From Tritrichomonas musculus (taxonomy: Eukaryota > Parabasalia > Tritrichomonadida > Tritrichomonadidae), in the NCBI GenBank assembly GCA_039105265.1, contig JAPFFF010000008.1, positions 1,612,001 through 1,676,000 of the forward strand: DNA of 64,000 nucleotides, read 5' to 3'. The notes under the pieces are model-generated. The model searched no databases, was not told the origin of the DNA, and saw nothing but the letters and a program-made list of their open reading frames with translations. Position numbers and translations under genes: made by a program. Of the stretch, positions 39,537-51,248 are shown in pieces (positions within the stretch are counted from its first letter, which is position 1; every line of letters begins with the position of its first letter).

Positions 39537-42038
39537 GCTATAACTTTTATATGTTGATAAAAATGTTCTAAATGATAAACGGCCTTATTTGAAAATTTGT
39601 TATAATATTGAAATATTTAACTCAAAAATTCTGAAAATAATTATCAAAAATATATAATTCCACCCAAAATTAAATTTAATTTAAAATCAAATATAAACTA
39701 CTTTCCAAAAAATGGACCTCACAATTTTGTGAGCAAATTGAATTTTTTGTTATTTAAACTCACAAAATTGAATCATATTGAAAATTATTATTTATACTTT
39801 ATTTTCCAAATCTTTTAATCAGCAGCTTGAATCATAAACTTACAGCACCATCAAGCAAGGGCAAATAACCTTGCTGGCCAATATCATGTGCAATTGCCAA
39901 ATTTGTCTCTTAAAGTATTGAATTATATATTGTATTGAATTATTATAGTTTTTAAATTAAAAATCAAAAGTCAGACCACTTTTTAAAAAATTTTAGGTCA
40001 AAGATAGGTCAAATTAATGTCAAAAAAGGTCTGAGTTTTGAATTTCAGTTTAGATGCCAAAACCAACTAAAATCATAAAGTGATGCAATCATCAAATTAT
40101 AGATGCAAGGTACGGAAGCAAGCATTGGCATCAACACTTTTGAAAATTTCAATGAACGATCAGAAGATATTCAAAAAAAAAAAAAAAATAGCATAGATAT
40201 GGTTTATGTTTGTCACCAGTTACATCTGTTTCTTAATTGGTGTATTATATGTGAACCCATTCAGTAATCTTCTTAGCGTCTGTGTTTCTGGTCGTTAGCA
40301 CAAATTCTAGTAGTAACTGAGATTTACTCACGTTAAGAAGCTTCTATATTTCACAATCTGTGAAGACTCCAGATTGGATACAAGAATAGATGAAGCAATT
40401 GTCTCAATAATTCTTCTGTCAATGCTATTGAAGAATTGATACCTCATCAAATTCAACTCTTCGAGTATGTTGACAGTGGAACTACTCAACGGTTTAGCTA
40501 CTTCGAGGAAATAAAAAAACCTAGTTCTGTTAGGCTACAGTAGTTTGATAAAGACAACAAAAATAGATTTTGAACTTCTGGGGAGACAATAGAGATTAAA
40601 AATGCTTTAGAACCTATTAACGTTTTGTACACGAGCGCATGCTTCTCATGTATATTTTCTTATTGAAATGTCCTTTCAGAACCTAAAAATGTCGATCAGT
40701 TCCCGATTAATCAGATATTGATACTGTTTACAAAGAATTTGTTAGTAAGGCTGCTTCCGATAGATCAATTTCGAGATCAAATAGGAATGATCCAATGACG
40801 AAAAATGAAGATTGTTTACCTCAACTTTGGCAATTTGATCTTACTCATGCCTGACTTAGTAGTAATCATTTTAACACTTATGTATAGAAATTTATGTCTG
40901 CTCTCATCCATCAGCAGATTGAACTTCAAAGAGTTGCCGATCTTACTGCCTTTCACTGTTTCGTCGATTTCATTGAGCATTACATATTAATAGACTTGTT
41001 TTTATCTGTGGTTTCTCATGCGATAAGATTCATTTAATATAAATGAGCAAAACATTTTCAGAGATATAAGCACAGTTCAAATCTTCATGGTAAATGGTCA
41101 TTTGATGATATGCTAAAACTTTTTTAGCTCTTTAAAGTTGAAATAACGAGGTCAACGTTGTCAACAATACACCGAAAACGTTGGTATTGATATATTTATA
41201 CAAAACTGACTATTCCTCCATGTAATAATCTTTTTGTATTGAATAAAATACAAAAGTCGTTAAAATTTGGGACTTGATTGAAATTTTATATCATTCTATT
41301 AGAGATTGAAACTTTGAGATGGAACAGTTCATATAAAACATCAGAAATATGATTTCTTTTTGAATAATTGAGCAAATGGAACTGCATGACCAATAAGGGT
41401 TTTACTTTATTGATCAGTAGTTTATCTCAGAAATATATATGTTATTAACAGTAGTTTATAGAAGTATCATTTTTAAAGCTACTATTTTTATCATGTATTT
41501 TATCAACTTCTATTTGCGCAATATCTATGTTTTTAAATGAGAATATATAAAATATTAAATTTATTAAAATATATGATATCTCGATTTAATTACCAGTTAA
41601 AACGATAAACTTATTTTATATTACAAAAAAAATTCATCATCAAACAATATATTGGCAGAATTTAACAAGGTCGCTCGTACTCTTTACTTAAAAAAAATGG
41701 TAACCATTGCAATCATTGTTAAATCAATTTATACCTAAACATATTAGCATTTATTTACCATTCATCTAAGCAATTTTTGTGTAATTATTAAATTGTATCA
41801 TCTATATTCTCAAATTAATTGCATAATTAGTAGATTATAGGAGCCTGTTTCGGTAAGCGATGGCGCTCTCCTGATAAAAAAAATTAAAAAATGAAAACAA
41901 GGTTATTATTAAAAATGTAAAAATAAAAAAATAAAAAATATTTTTTCTCCAAGATGGTTCTCCACTATTGACCACCATCTATGAAACGGCATATGTGCCT
42001 ATCCCAAGAATCTCATGCCTACATCCTCATTTGATATC
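39537..42038. other. Intergenic DNA inside the giant element with weak coding traces
   Basis: It contains a small hairpin near 39,855 (AGCAAGG...CCTTGCT). From about 40,250 to 40,990 the composition is less A+T-rich, and the minus strand shows broken open stretches (e.g. LSSSTVNILEELNLMRYQFF near 40,400-40,480). These suggest an eroded gene that I cannot identify. The rest is A+T-rich. Confidence 0.4.
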
Positions 42039-42563
42039 CTATAGGGTAGCATATGGTGTTCTTGTAAATATCTTATTTCCTGAGTTATAAGCCGGTTTAA
42101 CACCTTGAAAGAATATACTATGCAAATTTATTGGCTTTCCACTCATCATGACAACAAAAGTGATTTCATTGACTAGTTGTCTCGTATTTCCGAAGTATAT
42201 ATATTCTGGCTCAAATAAGAATTCTTTTAATGGTATCTTTGATTTATCATAAATTATCAATACTTTAATTTGTTTCTCACTTTCAACATTATCTTTGGTT
42301 TCTGTATAGTTGATATATAAGGTTGCTCGGTAATTTTGGAATGTTTGACCTAAATCATAACGGATCATCGGGTCTGAGGTTTTCGAAAAGGTATAATTAA
42401 CTTTTGCAAGTTTTGTCAAATTATTCATATCTCTAATATCTTCCATCAATTCATATTTTGAAAAATCTGGACCAGTGTTACCTTCTAATGCAGCTAACCT
42501 AGTTTCCCTTGCTTCTATAGTGGCCTTCAACGTGGAATTCTCACCTTCTAAGGTCTCTAACAT
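42039..42563 (-). CDS. Unrecognised ORF with N-terminal coiled coil
   Basis: 174 residues from an ATG. Residues 1-30 form a heptad coil (LETLEGENSTLKATIEARE, then TRLAALEG). After a short linker the rest looks like a beta-rich globular domain (NYRATLYINYTETKDNVES; KQIKVLIIYDKSKIPLKEF; RQLVNEITFVVMMSGKPI). A frame stop lies a few codons upstream of the ATG. It may be the C-terminal piece of a longer coiled-coil or fibre-type protein. I do not recognise it, and its G+C content is slightly above its neighbours. Confidence 0.4.
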   Translation of the reverse strand: MLETLEGENSTLKATIEARETRLAALEGNTGPDFSKYELMEDIRDMNNLTKLAKVNYTFSKTSDPMIRYDLGQTFQNYRATLYINYTETKDNVESEKQIKVLIIYDKSKIPLKEFLFEPEYIYFGNTRQLVNEITFVVMMSGKPINLHSIFFQGVKPAYNSGNKIFTRTPYATL

Positions 42564-44111
42564 ACCTAAACATAAAGACGGAAGATTTTATCATTAATTT
42601 TAAATATTGGGTTAAAAGCTAATACAGTTAATAATATATTTGCAACCTCAGCATAAAGCTTTTAGTAAGTTTTTTTATTATTATTATTATTATTTCTATA
42701 TAATCTAGATAAAATGATCTATGAAGAGCAAATAGTTCATATGAATTTAACTCAGTTTATATTAATCATATTGCAGTTTTTATGCGTTTTTCACATTTAT
42801 ATAAGTCTATATATAGATCATAATTAGCTTCATCTACAGCTATATTGCCATTATATCTTCTGATTTGGTAATATACATAGTAAGTGTTCCTGATCAGATA
42901 TTAATATCTAATCGCACTGTTCAGAAACTTTTTTGTCGATTTCAGCGCTAATATTCTAAAATTATTTAGAAATAACTACAGGATAATTAAGTCCTATTGG
43001 AACTCTAATACCTGTAGCGCAAAACCAAAAGTTATTTTTGGAACGATTCTTAGATTATTTATGCCTTCTTCAAAATGTTGTGTAACTTGTTCTGTTTTTG
43101 AATACATGTATTCAAGTCATTCTACAAAATTGTTAATTTTTTGTACATCATAAATGATAAGGTCTATTTTTTTGGTAGTAAAGAAAATATAATTGTTTAT
43201 CGAAGTAAAATTATCAGCTGCAATTCTTGTTGAGGATACAATTTTATAAACAAAATAGTCATTACTATGTTAATAGACTGCTTCTTCTGTTAATTCTTTT
43301 TCTTGCTAGTCTAAAAGAAAAACTAATCGCATTACATGGACACAATACCATAATATCACGGCATGATTTTTATTATCATTTATTTTTAATTAATTCATCA
43401 AATGGGATCATTAAGAGTATATAGTAAATCGTTTTCCTGTTGATGCCTGCAAGCCTCCTTACAAACGCTGCAAAATGCACATGAGATTGTTCCAATTTAC
43501 ATTTATGATTATCATTGATGTAGTTTGATAGCTTGAAACAGTTTATCCAATAGTTGATTATAGAAAAAAAGTTGTTTTCGAATTTTGTATCATTTTTACA
43601 GTTTTTATAATAAGAATGAAAGACAATAATTGGACAACAAATATATTAGTAATCAATACCAATGTAATGAAATTATATTATTGACTTGATATTATCACCT
43701 CAGCCTAAAGGTTTAGACAATAATATCAACACAATAATGGAGTCACAATTACAATGAGCTAAAAATAATATTTATATACATGTGTTTTTTGATATATAAT
43801 TCTTTGGATGAACTCATTGTATGAAGTGATCAGTATGCTTAGATACAGATTTAGCTAAACCACGCAGAGCATATTACAATATAATACTGTTTTTAGCGTT
43901 TAACCATTATCACCTTGAAAAATAACAATTAAACACATTTAATTCACAAAATCACTGGACCAATCTAAAAAAAAAGTAAAATAAAGGAAACAGTTTTAAG
44001 GAATTTTAAACTATTAGTAAACTGCTTCTTAGAGCTTGTACAATCAATTGAGAGGTATTTAAAAGTTTACATTCAAAATTCAATTAGGTTATACAACCGT
44101 TTTTTCAAATT

Positions 44112-44160
<49 letters not shown>

Positions 44161-45629
44161 ATTAATGATTAGATTTGATTCATATAATAAAAAAAATGGA
44201 AATGGAGGATATCTCATATTATAGTTTTGATAAATTGCATAATAGTTTGAAAATGAGCCTAAATTTTGAAATTTAATGATCATAATGATTAGAACATTCT
44301 GAATTACTCAAAAATTCCATGTAATTAGCATCTATTTGATGTTTTGTAACATTTTTACTAATGATACATGAGATTCTGATTCGTTTTGGCTAAGGATTTT
44401 AATTCAATTGTATATTTTCTTCAAAAAAAAGATTTATTTTGTAAATAAATTCTATATATGAAAAATATATGATTTAAATATATTGATCACTAATAGCAAC
44501 ATAGAAGTAATTACATTATGGAGAGATTCATATCATGATTTTCGTGAAATTAAAATATTTCATTCCATAATTAGAGGGAGAATATTATATATTTATATTA
44601 TATTTATAAATTAAAATCAAAATCATGATTTGTCTGATTATTATCATATTGTGGATTAGCTTTACATTTGAATTAAAATTGCATATAATTAACAATAATA
44701 AATTATATATATCATTTATACACCAATATTACATGAAACATATTTGATTTTTTTCGTCTTACGATTATAGATACAAATGATGATAATTTTAATTTTTTGG
44801 TTTTTGTTTTTCAAACTGCAAAAAAACGTTTTGCTATAAGTATTCATATATTAGTCTGAAAAAAGCTATTTTATTTAAGTTGATTTACATTGGTATTAAA
44901 AAAATCTAATTATTTTTATTATTAATGTAACTTTTAATTTTATAAATGAGTTTATAAAAATATTTTATGATTTTACATATATAATATGCAAAAATTATCG
45001 AGAAATAAGGAAAATATTATTTTTATATTTCTTTCAAATTAATTCAATTTTTTAAAAATATAGATATCTAATGATTTAAAATAAAATAAAAGTAATCTTG
45101 AGATGAATTAGTAATTAATTTTAATTTATATATCTTTATTAAAGTATATAATTTTTCAATATATGGCACTTTGAGTTAGATGTGAAAGCTTTCGTTAAGA
45201 AAGGTGGCCGTTAATTTATTTGAATGTTTTTTACAAATGAAAAATTTAATTTTATCTCTCAAAATTTGAGAGGAGATTATTTATTTATAATCTTTTATAA
45301 ACCTCGTTAAAAATATATCTTTATTAATATTGCTTTATTTTAATTTAGAAAATTAAATTAGTATTAAAATACTTATAAAAGGTAATAAAAATATGTATTT
45401 TCAAAATAATATTCTTTATAATTAAAGATAAAATAAAAGGAAAAACTATATAGAGGTAAAGTTTATTTATATCTACATTCAAAAATTGTATAGAAGATTT
45501 TAAATTTCTGAGAAAAATTAAAAAAAGCGATTCAAAGCATAATTTTATAATATATTTGAAATATTTTATCTAATCAATATAATTAATCTAATATAATATT
45601 ATTAATTACCCATTACTAAACGATATTTC
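42564..45629. other. A+T-rich DNA inside the giant element
   Basis: No gene seen. It contains an A-run of about 46 bases (44113-44158) directly after a Phe-rich minus-strand artefact frame, a (TTA)n run near 42,675 and many short ATATAT stretches. Confidence 0.55.
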
Positions 45630-46440
45630 GATGCAGTATCCTCGCGCTCTCAACAATGCTGGAGACAGTTTTTTGTCGAGCTAATTCAAGTAAAAATGCT
45701 AACATTAAAGTGGAAGATAGTCTTCTCATCGGCTGGCACATACGTTATCAATGGAAACGACTCGGCATACACGAACCAGCTGCAGGGCATCTGGTTCGTG
45801 CGACCCGTAATCATCACTATTATCGAAACAGACGCATACAACCAGATCGAAAACTGCAGGGATGTCGGCTGAGAGATCATGAGAGACAGAAAGGCTTATT
45901 ACGCGCAGTACGCATGCAATGAAAAGTCAATGGCAAGGATCGCAGACGCTGGCACAAGATACAGGTACGTCAGAGATATACTTTCATGAAGGGTTCGTCG
46001 TGTTCTCGAAGTACAGGAGCTTCGAAGCAAACTTCTCTAGCATAGAAAGCGACTTCACCGTCATTGTGCACCACACGCCCTCCATGTTATGTGCACTTCT
46101 GGCTGCCATGGCGACAACGATTGCGCGAATGGAGCCGCTGGAGAGCGAGATGGCGGCAGCAATCCCGCTGACCGCAGCAAACACGCTGATCGAAGTATTC
46201 ATCGCGAAGTGCAGGAGTACAGGATCTCGTACAGTTCTGCTGTGCGTACGGGTGCTTCATCTTCGAGATTGGCGATGTGTACAGCCTTATCGGAGACGTG
46301 GCGTCCGCTGTAGCTGTCGCGCACGCCATCGAGGGCACCATGTACACGAGACTTATTGTGAGTGGCCTCATGAATAATGTTTCCTTCAAGGAGTTTATCC
46401 ACCGTATGCGCACTAAAAACATGAAGAGCGGTGAGCATTT
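45630..46440 (+). pseudogene. GC-rich coding island of foreign appearance, interrupted
   Basis: About 0.8 kb that is roughly half G+C by eye in DNA that is otherwise about three-quarters A+T. The plus strand shows protein-like stretches in different forward frames: an early one with GTYVINGNDSAYTNQLQGIW, a middle one with FVVFSKYRSFEANFSSIES and a last one with FEIGDVYSLIGDVASAVAVA that ends at a stop at about 46,441. No single frame is open throughout, so this is either an inactivated gene or a gene with introns. I do not recognise the family. Composition and position within a mobile element suggest transfer from another source. Confidence 0.45.
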
Positions 46441-47189
46441 ATGATATGATTGCTAAAGAAATAAAAAGTAATGGAATTGTTAATAAGAAAAATACCATTC
46501 CAAATTTGGCCTTTGTTTTTATACGTTCAAACTTTTTATAAGAAATACTTTTCTTCAATTCATAGAATATCATACTTATCTCTAGCTTTATATAAGTTAA
46601 TTTATCTTTACTTATAACGCCTTAACTTTTACAAACTCGTTTTTCTAGCAATTTCGATATTTTTTATTTCGAATGTTCAATTATTCTTATACTTTTTCTT
46701 ATTTAATTGCTATCGTTAATGTTGTTACTAATAATAAGAGAAATTTTTCTTAATTTTCACCTTCTAAACGACTGCTGCTCCTGTTTTAGTCTTCGATCGA
46801 AATACATCTAATCAGATCAACAAAATTTTAGTTTCAACCAACATTCTTAGTATATTCCTAACGCAGGCTTTATTATATATTAATAAATCTTTCATTTTGA
46901 CTAATATGTTTTTTTTTTTTATTTTGAACGATTATAAAATTAAATTCAACTAATTGAGTTTTATTCAGAAAGAAAGAAAATAAATAATAAATCATTATTA
47001 GTCCAATTAAAAATGAGTGTTTATTTAGTACAAATGTGGTTGCTTGTTTGTAACTAAAATTTTTAATATCTATCATCAAAAGCCAAAGTTTGGCAAATTT
47101 CAAATGCATGGTCTACTTCGATATAGAATAAACCTTGATATAAGCGATATAATCTAAAATAAAAGCTTTTTGAAGATATGATAATGCTG
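46441..47189. other. A+T-rich DNA
   Basis: Between the GC-rich island and the TTAA-flanked inverted repeat. No gene; a T12 run lies near 46,910. Confidence 0.5.
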
Positions 47190-47193
47190 TTAA

Positions 47194-47937
47194 GGGAGCA
47201 GTCTCATTTTGAATTTTAATAACTTTTTCACAATTTTTGAATAGGAAATAAATTGAATTTTTTTCAATAAATATAATAGATATATACACATTTTATCTAT
47301 TATTAGTTTTCATAAACATCAGAGAATATATATATAAAGGTAAATCATAGAATTCATTAGACATGATAAATATTCCTTTAATTTTTTGGCATCAATAATT
47401 TTGATGATTATTATTTTAGACATATCTTTTTAAATAAACAATAAAATGAGTAAAAACTTTCTCAACTTATAAAATATTCATCTACTAATGTATTTAAACT
47501 GTATTACTTTTAGTTATCTCTATGATGTAATTTGCCTAAATCACAAAAACCATACCATAAAAACGCTTAATTACGATGTAATTCTTTCGATTTACCTTAA
47601 ATGCATGATAGGTTTTTTTATTTTTATATTAGATTTATATAAAATATAAATATAATTAAAAAAAGTTGAGAAAGCATTTATGTAAATTATTGATTTTTCA
47701 TTGAGATGCTTTTAAAATAAAATTATTCAAAATTACTGGTGTCAAAAAATTGAGAGAATATTCATCATTTCTAATGAATTCTATGATTTACCTTAATATA
47801 TATATTCTCTGATGCTTATGAAAACCAATAATATATAAAATGTGTATATATCTATTTTATTGATTGAAAAAAATTCAATTTATTTCCTATTTCAAAATTG
47901 TGAAAAAGTAATAAAAATTCAAAATGAGACTGCTCCC
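47194..47937. mobile_element. 744-bp inverted-repeat element flanked by TTAA (piggyBac-type MITE candidate)
   Basis: The ends are GGGAGCAGTCTCATTTTGAA and its complement. The inverted arms run for about 180 bp with few mismatches (left 47194-47375, right about 47757-47937), including GTAAATCATAGAATTCATTA on the left and its complement on the right. TTAA is present at both borders (47190-47193 and 47938-47941). No coding capacity. TTAA duplication is the hallmark of piggyBac-type transposition, but the terminal bases differ from the usual CCC start, so the family is tentative. It ends 77 bp before the MULE transposase ATG. Confidence 0.7.
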
Positions 47938-48017
47938 TTAAACTATATTTATTTCTTATTGAAAAATACTGATTCAATGGTTTATAAAATCTGTTTAAAA
48001 AAACACTTTATATTTAC

Positions 48018-49883
48018 ATGGACGCAAAAGAAAGAGTTGATCATCGACCTGATGGTGTTCCAGAATCGATTGTTTTTGATGGTTATATTTACAAGTTTGA
48101 ATATTTACTCAAAAAAGAAAATCTTTTCAAATATATCTGTAAAAATGGGAAAAACAGATCAAGAAAAAACAGAAATAAATGCAAAGCATGCATTGGAGTT
48201 CCGAAATCAATTCTAGAAAAGGGACTTGACCAAGTTAATATTAAGATTATTGACAATAATCACACTTGCAAAAATCAGACTAAAACAGTTGCAAAACTAT
48301 ACTCTCAAGCCGAAATTAGATCGAAAGTAGAACAAATATTCCTTTCAGAGAAACCAAGACCATCTCGAATTCAATTGTTAAATAAGTTATATAAGCAATT
48401 ACGTGATGAAACGCCAGAAGGAGAAGAAAGGCAAGTATTTTCAGAAAACCTTGTTTCAAACTATTATGCCGAACTCAGTAAAAAGTACAATGTTGATGAT
48501 GATTTTAATGACACTACATTGACGACAAGAGACACAAATTTCGAGCTATTCAAGATAAAGTATCCAGACAAAGACAATCCTGGGAAAAGCTTGACAATAG
48601 TTTGCTATTGTTCTGATTTCCAACAACAATTAATAACAAGTGTTACATATGTTTTCATTGATGGAACATTCAATGTGACACCTCCTGGATTCAAACAGGT
48701 TCTTGTTATTATGGGAAGGACGGTGCACATGAATGTTCCAATTGCTTATTTTCTTCTACCAAATAAGCTTCAGGAAACTTATGAAACAGCCTTTAATTTG
48801 TTCAAACAACATGCAGCAACAACATTTAGACCATGTACTAATTACATCACCGATTTCGAGAAGGCAGAACTAAATGCAGTAAAGAAATGTTTTATACAGG
48901 CTGGAGATTCTTTACAACTATGTTACTTTCATTTTACACAATCCATGATGCGCCATTTTCAAAAGTACCAAAAGTCTCCAATAATCACTGAGCTCAACCA
49001 AATAGCAAATATGCTACCTTTTGTTTCAGAAGCAAAAGTCAATCAGGTGATCAAAACATTGCTGAAAAACAAGGTAACTAAAAGATTTGCTAGGTACTTC
49101 AAGAAAACATACCTTGGACAGATGTATTCTTTTCAAGATTGGAACATTTCTTCCAAGAAAGAGAAAGAGACTATCTCCAACAACGTTGTAGAAAGCCACA
49201 ACAATACTCTTAGAGTTAACATCGGAAATCAACCAAGCTTACAAACATTTGGACAAAAGCTTGCCATATTGGAAAACATCTATTACGAAAGGTATTGGAA
49301 CAAAAAGACAAAGCCGCTACAGAAAGAAAGAATTGATGAAGAAACTTTCAATAAAAAGTTTACGAACTTCTTGAATAAACTTAAGAAAGATGATAAAATT
49401 GAAGGAGAAGAAGAAGATGACGACTATGAAAACGACAACCAAGTTCACAACGACGACGACGAAGATAATGATGAGAACACTCAAGACTTATATTTTGATA
49501 ATACTGATTTAATAATAAGCCCAATAATCTCGGAAAATGATGAAGATAATTCAGATGAATGCAAAGAAATAACTAATCAAAATGAAAATGAAGATCATGA
49601 TGAAGTAAATCTTATTGTTGAAGAAGAAGAAGAAGTTGAAGAAGTACAGGATTTAATAACAAAGGCAGGATCACGACCAAAGGCAAAGATCAGGAAACTT
49701 TCTAATGAAATACAACAAATACTGATTCAAAATTCAATTGACTTTAATAATGCAAAACCAAGATCAGATGAAAGAGCAAATATTCTCAAATCTACTTATG
49801 AAAAAGTAAAAGAAAAAGAACCTAATATTGAAATAACACAAGTGAGATCTTGGTTTAATAATAATAAGAAGAAATATACCTAA
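48018..49883 (+). CDS. Mutator-like (MULE) transposase with homeodomain-like tail
   Basis: 621 residues from an ATG, frame intact. Residues about 14-90 resemble a FLYWCH/WRKY-like zinc domain (FKYICKNGK...NKCKACIG...NNHTC). The MULE catalytic domain lies at about 205-330: YVFIDGTFNVTPPGFKQVLV (catalytic Asp about 215), NYITDFEKAELNAVKKCF (Asp about 279) and the CxxH motif LCYFHFTQS (about 300). A long acidic Asp/Glu/Asn linker follows (about 455-560). The C-terminus (about 570-621) is basic and ends with EITQVRSWFNNNKKKYT, like recognition helix 3 of a homeodomain. It probably mobilises the 17.6-kb element that contains it. Confidence 0.9.
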   Translation: MDAKERVDHRPDGVPESIVFDGYIYKFEYLLKKENLFKYICKNGKNRSRKNRNKCKACIGVPKSILEKGLDQVNIKIIDNNHTCKNQTKTVAKLYSQAEIRSKVEQIFLSEKPRPSRIQLLNKLYKQLRDETPEGEERQVFSENLVSNYYAELSKKYNVDDDFNDTTLTTRDTNFELFKIKYPDKDNPGKSLTIVCYCSDFQQQLITSVTYVFIDGTFNVTPPGFKQVLVIMGRTVHMNVPIAYFLLPNKLQETYETAFNLFKQHAATTFRPCTNYITDFEKAELNAVKKCFIQAGDSLQLCYFHFTQSMMRHFQKYQKSPIITELNQIANMLPFVSEAKVNQVIKTLLKNKVTKRFARYFKKTYLGQMYSFQDWNISSKKEKETISNNVVESHNNTLRVNIGNQPSLQTFGQKLAILENIYYERYWNKKTKPLQKERIDEETFNKKFTNFLNKLKKDDKIEGEEEDDDYENDNQVHNDDDEDNDENTQDLYFDNTDLIISPIISENDEDNSDECKEITNQNENEDHDEVNLIVEEEEEVEEVQDLITKAGSRPKAKIRKLSNEIQQILIQNSIDFNNAKPRSDERANILKSTYEKVKEKEPNIEITQVRSWFNNNKKKYT

Positions 49884-50024
49884 TTAAAATCAAAATCGTA
49901 AATAATCTTTTTTTTTTTTTTGTCTTAATTTTGGATATAAATATAAATAAAAGTAATATTGAATGCATACATTTATGTATAAATATTATATTTCAATCAA
50001 AACATGCTTTTTTATATATTTAAT
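49884..50024. other. Short A+T-rich gap after the transposase gene
   Basis: A T-run (about 49,910-49,922) follows the stop codon; otherwise non-coding. Confidence 0.5.
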
Positions 50025-51048
50025 TTCTAAGATATGCTTTTCGGTTTGACTTTTTTTGAAATCTCTTTTCATGATTTATAAATGAAGACTTAGAGTATTA
50101 ATTGCATACAACATATTGCTTTATATATTTAATAAAAAACAAGATTGAGAGTAATTAATTAGCGATCAAAAATTGAATTTACATAGAAAACATTTAAAAA
50201 ACAATAATTTTAAAGGAAAAGATATAAAATATTATAATCATCTGTATGTATGACAATACATAATTCATGCTTGTTGAATCAATTTCGATTTTTCAAAGAA
50301 AACGTTAGAGATTTAAAAAATCTTCTTTAGAAGAGTTTTCTTATTAAATCTAAAAGCAATCTTATAATATAAACAAATATACATACATTGTTAATCTTTT
50401 ATTCCATAAACTGGCTTTTAATATTTCTAAGATATGCTTTTCGGTTTGACTTTTTTTGAAATCTCTTTTCATGATTTATAAATGGAGACTTAGAGTATTA
50501 ATTGCATACAACATATTGCTTTATATATTTAATAAAAAACAAGATTGAGAGTAATTAATTAGCGATCAAAAATTGAATTTACATAGAAAACATTTAAAAA
50601 ACAATAATTTTAAAGGAAAAGATATAAAATATTATAATCATCTGTATGTATGACAATACATAATTCATGCTTGTTGAATCAATTTCGATTTTTCAAAGAA
50701 AACGTTAGAGATTTAAAAAATCTTCTTTAGAAGAGTTTTCTTATTAAATCTAAAAGCAATCTTATAATATAAACAAATATACATACATTGTTAATCTTTT
50801 ATTCCATAAACTGGCTTTTAATATTTCTAAGATATGCTTTTCGGTTTGACTTTTTTTGAAATCTCTTTTCATGATTTATAAATGAAGACTTAGAGTATTA
50901 ATTGCATACAACATATTGCTTTATATATTTAATAAAAAACAAGATTGAGAGTAATTAATTAGCGATCAAAAATTGAATTTACATAGAAAACATTTAAAAA
51001 ACAATAATTTTAAAGGAAAAGATATAAAATATTATAATCATCTGTATG
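50025..51048 (+). repeat. Tandem ~400-bp repeat, about 2.5 copies
   Basis: The landmark CGGTTTGACTTTTTTTGAAA recurs at about 50,041, 50,442 and 50,842, giving a period of 400-401 bp. Copies are nearly identical, with an occasional substitution, e.g. AATGAAGAC versus AATGGAGAC. A single copy in the same orientation lies at 37562-37975. Confidence 0.85.
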
Positions 51049-51248
51049 TTTATTTAACCTTTGATCAAATTATAAAAGTTAAAAGGAAATAAATTAGAAA
51101 AAATTAAATGAATTTTATTAAATGAACTTTTCCTTAAAAGTAAAAATAGAAAGCAAATAAATTAATAAATATTCGCTTAATCACAATAATCATAATACGA
51201 GAGATTTTGGCAGTTGATAAATGATTAAATTTTTAATTTACAAAAAAA

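Noticed and set aside
40250-40990. Possible gene in the less A+T-rich stretch
   Set aside because: Only short disconnected open stretches on the minus strand; no family recognised, so it is noted as an eroded trace and not called.
44113-44158. Poly(A) run as the tail of a retroposed gene
   Set aside because: No coding or element sequence precedes it and no flanking duplication is visible; similar shorter A-runs are common here.
46873-47109. 78-residue minus-strand frame
   Set aside because: A+T-rich random frame with no motif, next to an inverted-repeat element.
47842-48216. 124-residue frame overlapping the transposase start
   Set aside because: It begins inside the TTAA-flanked element and runs out of phase with the clear MULE frame.
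50025-51048. CRISPR-like regular repeats
   Set aside because: Units are 400 bp direct tandem copies without spacers, in a eukaryotic context.
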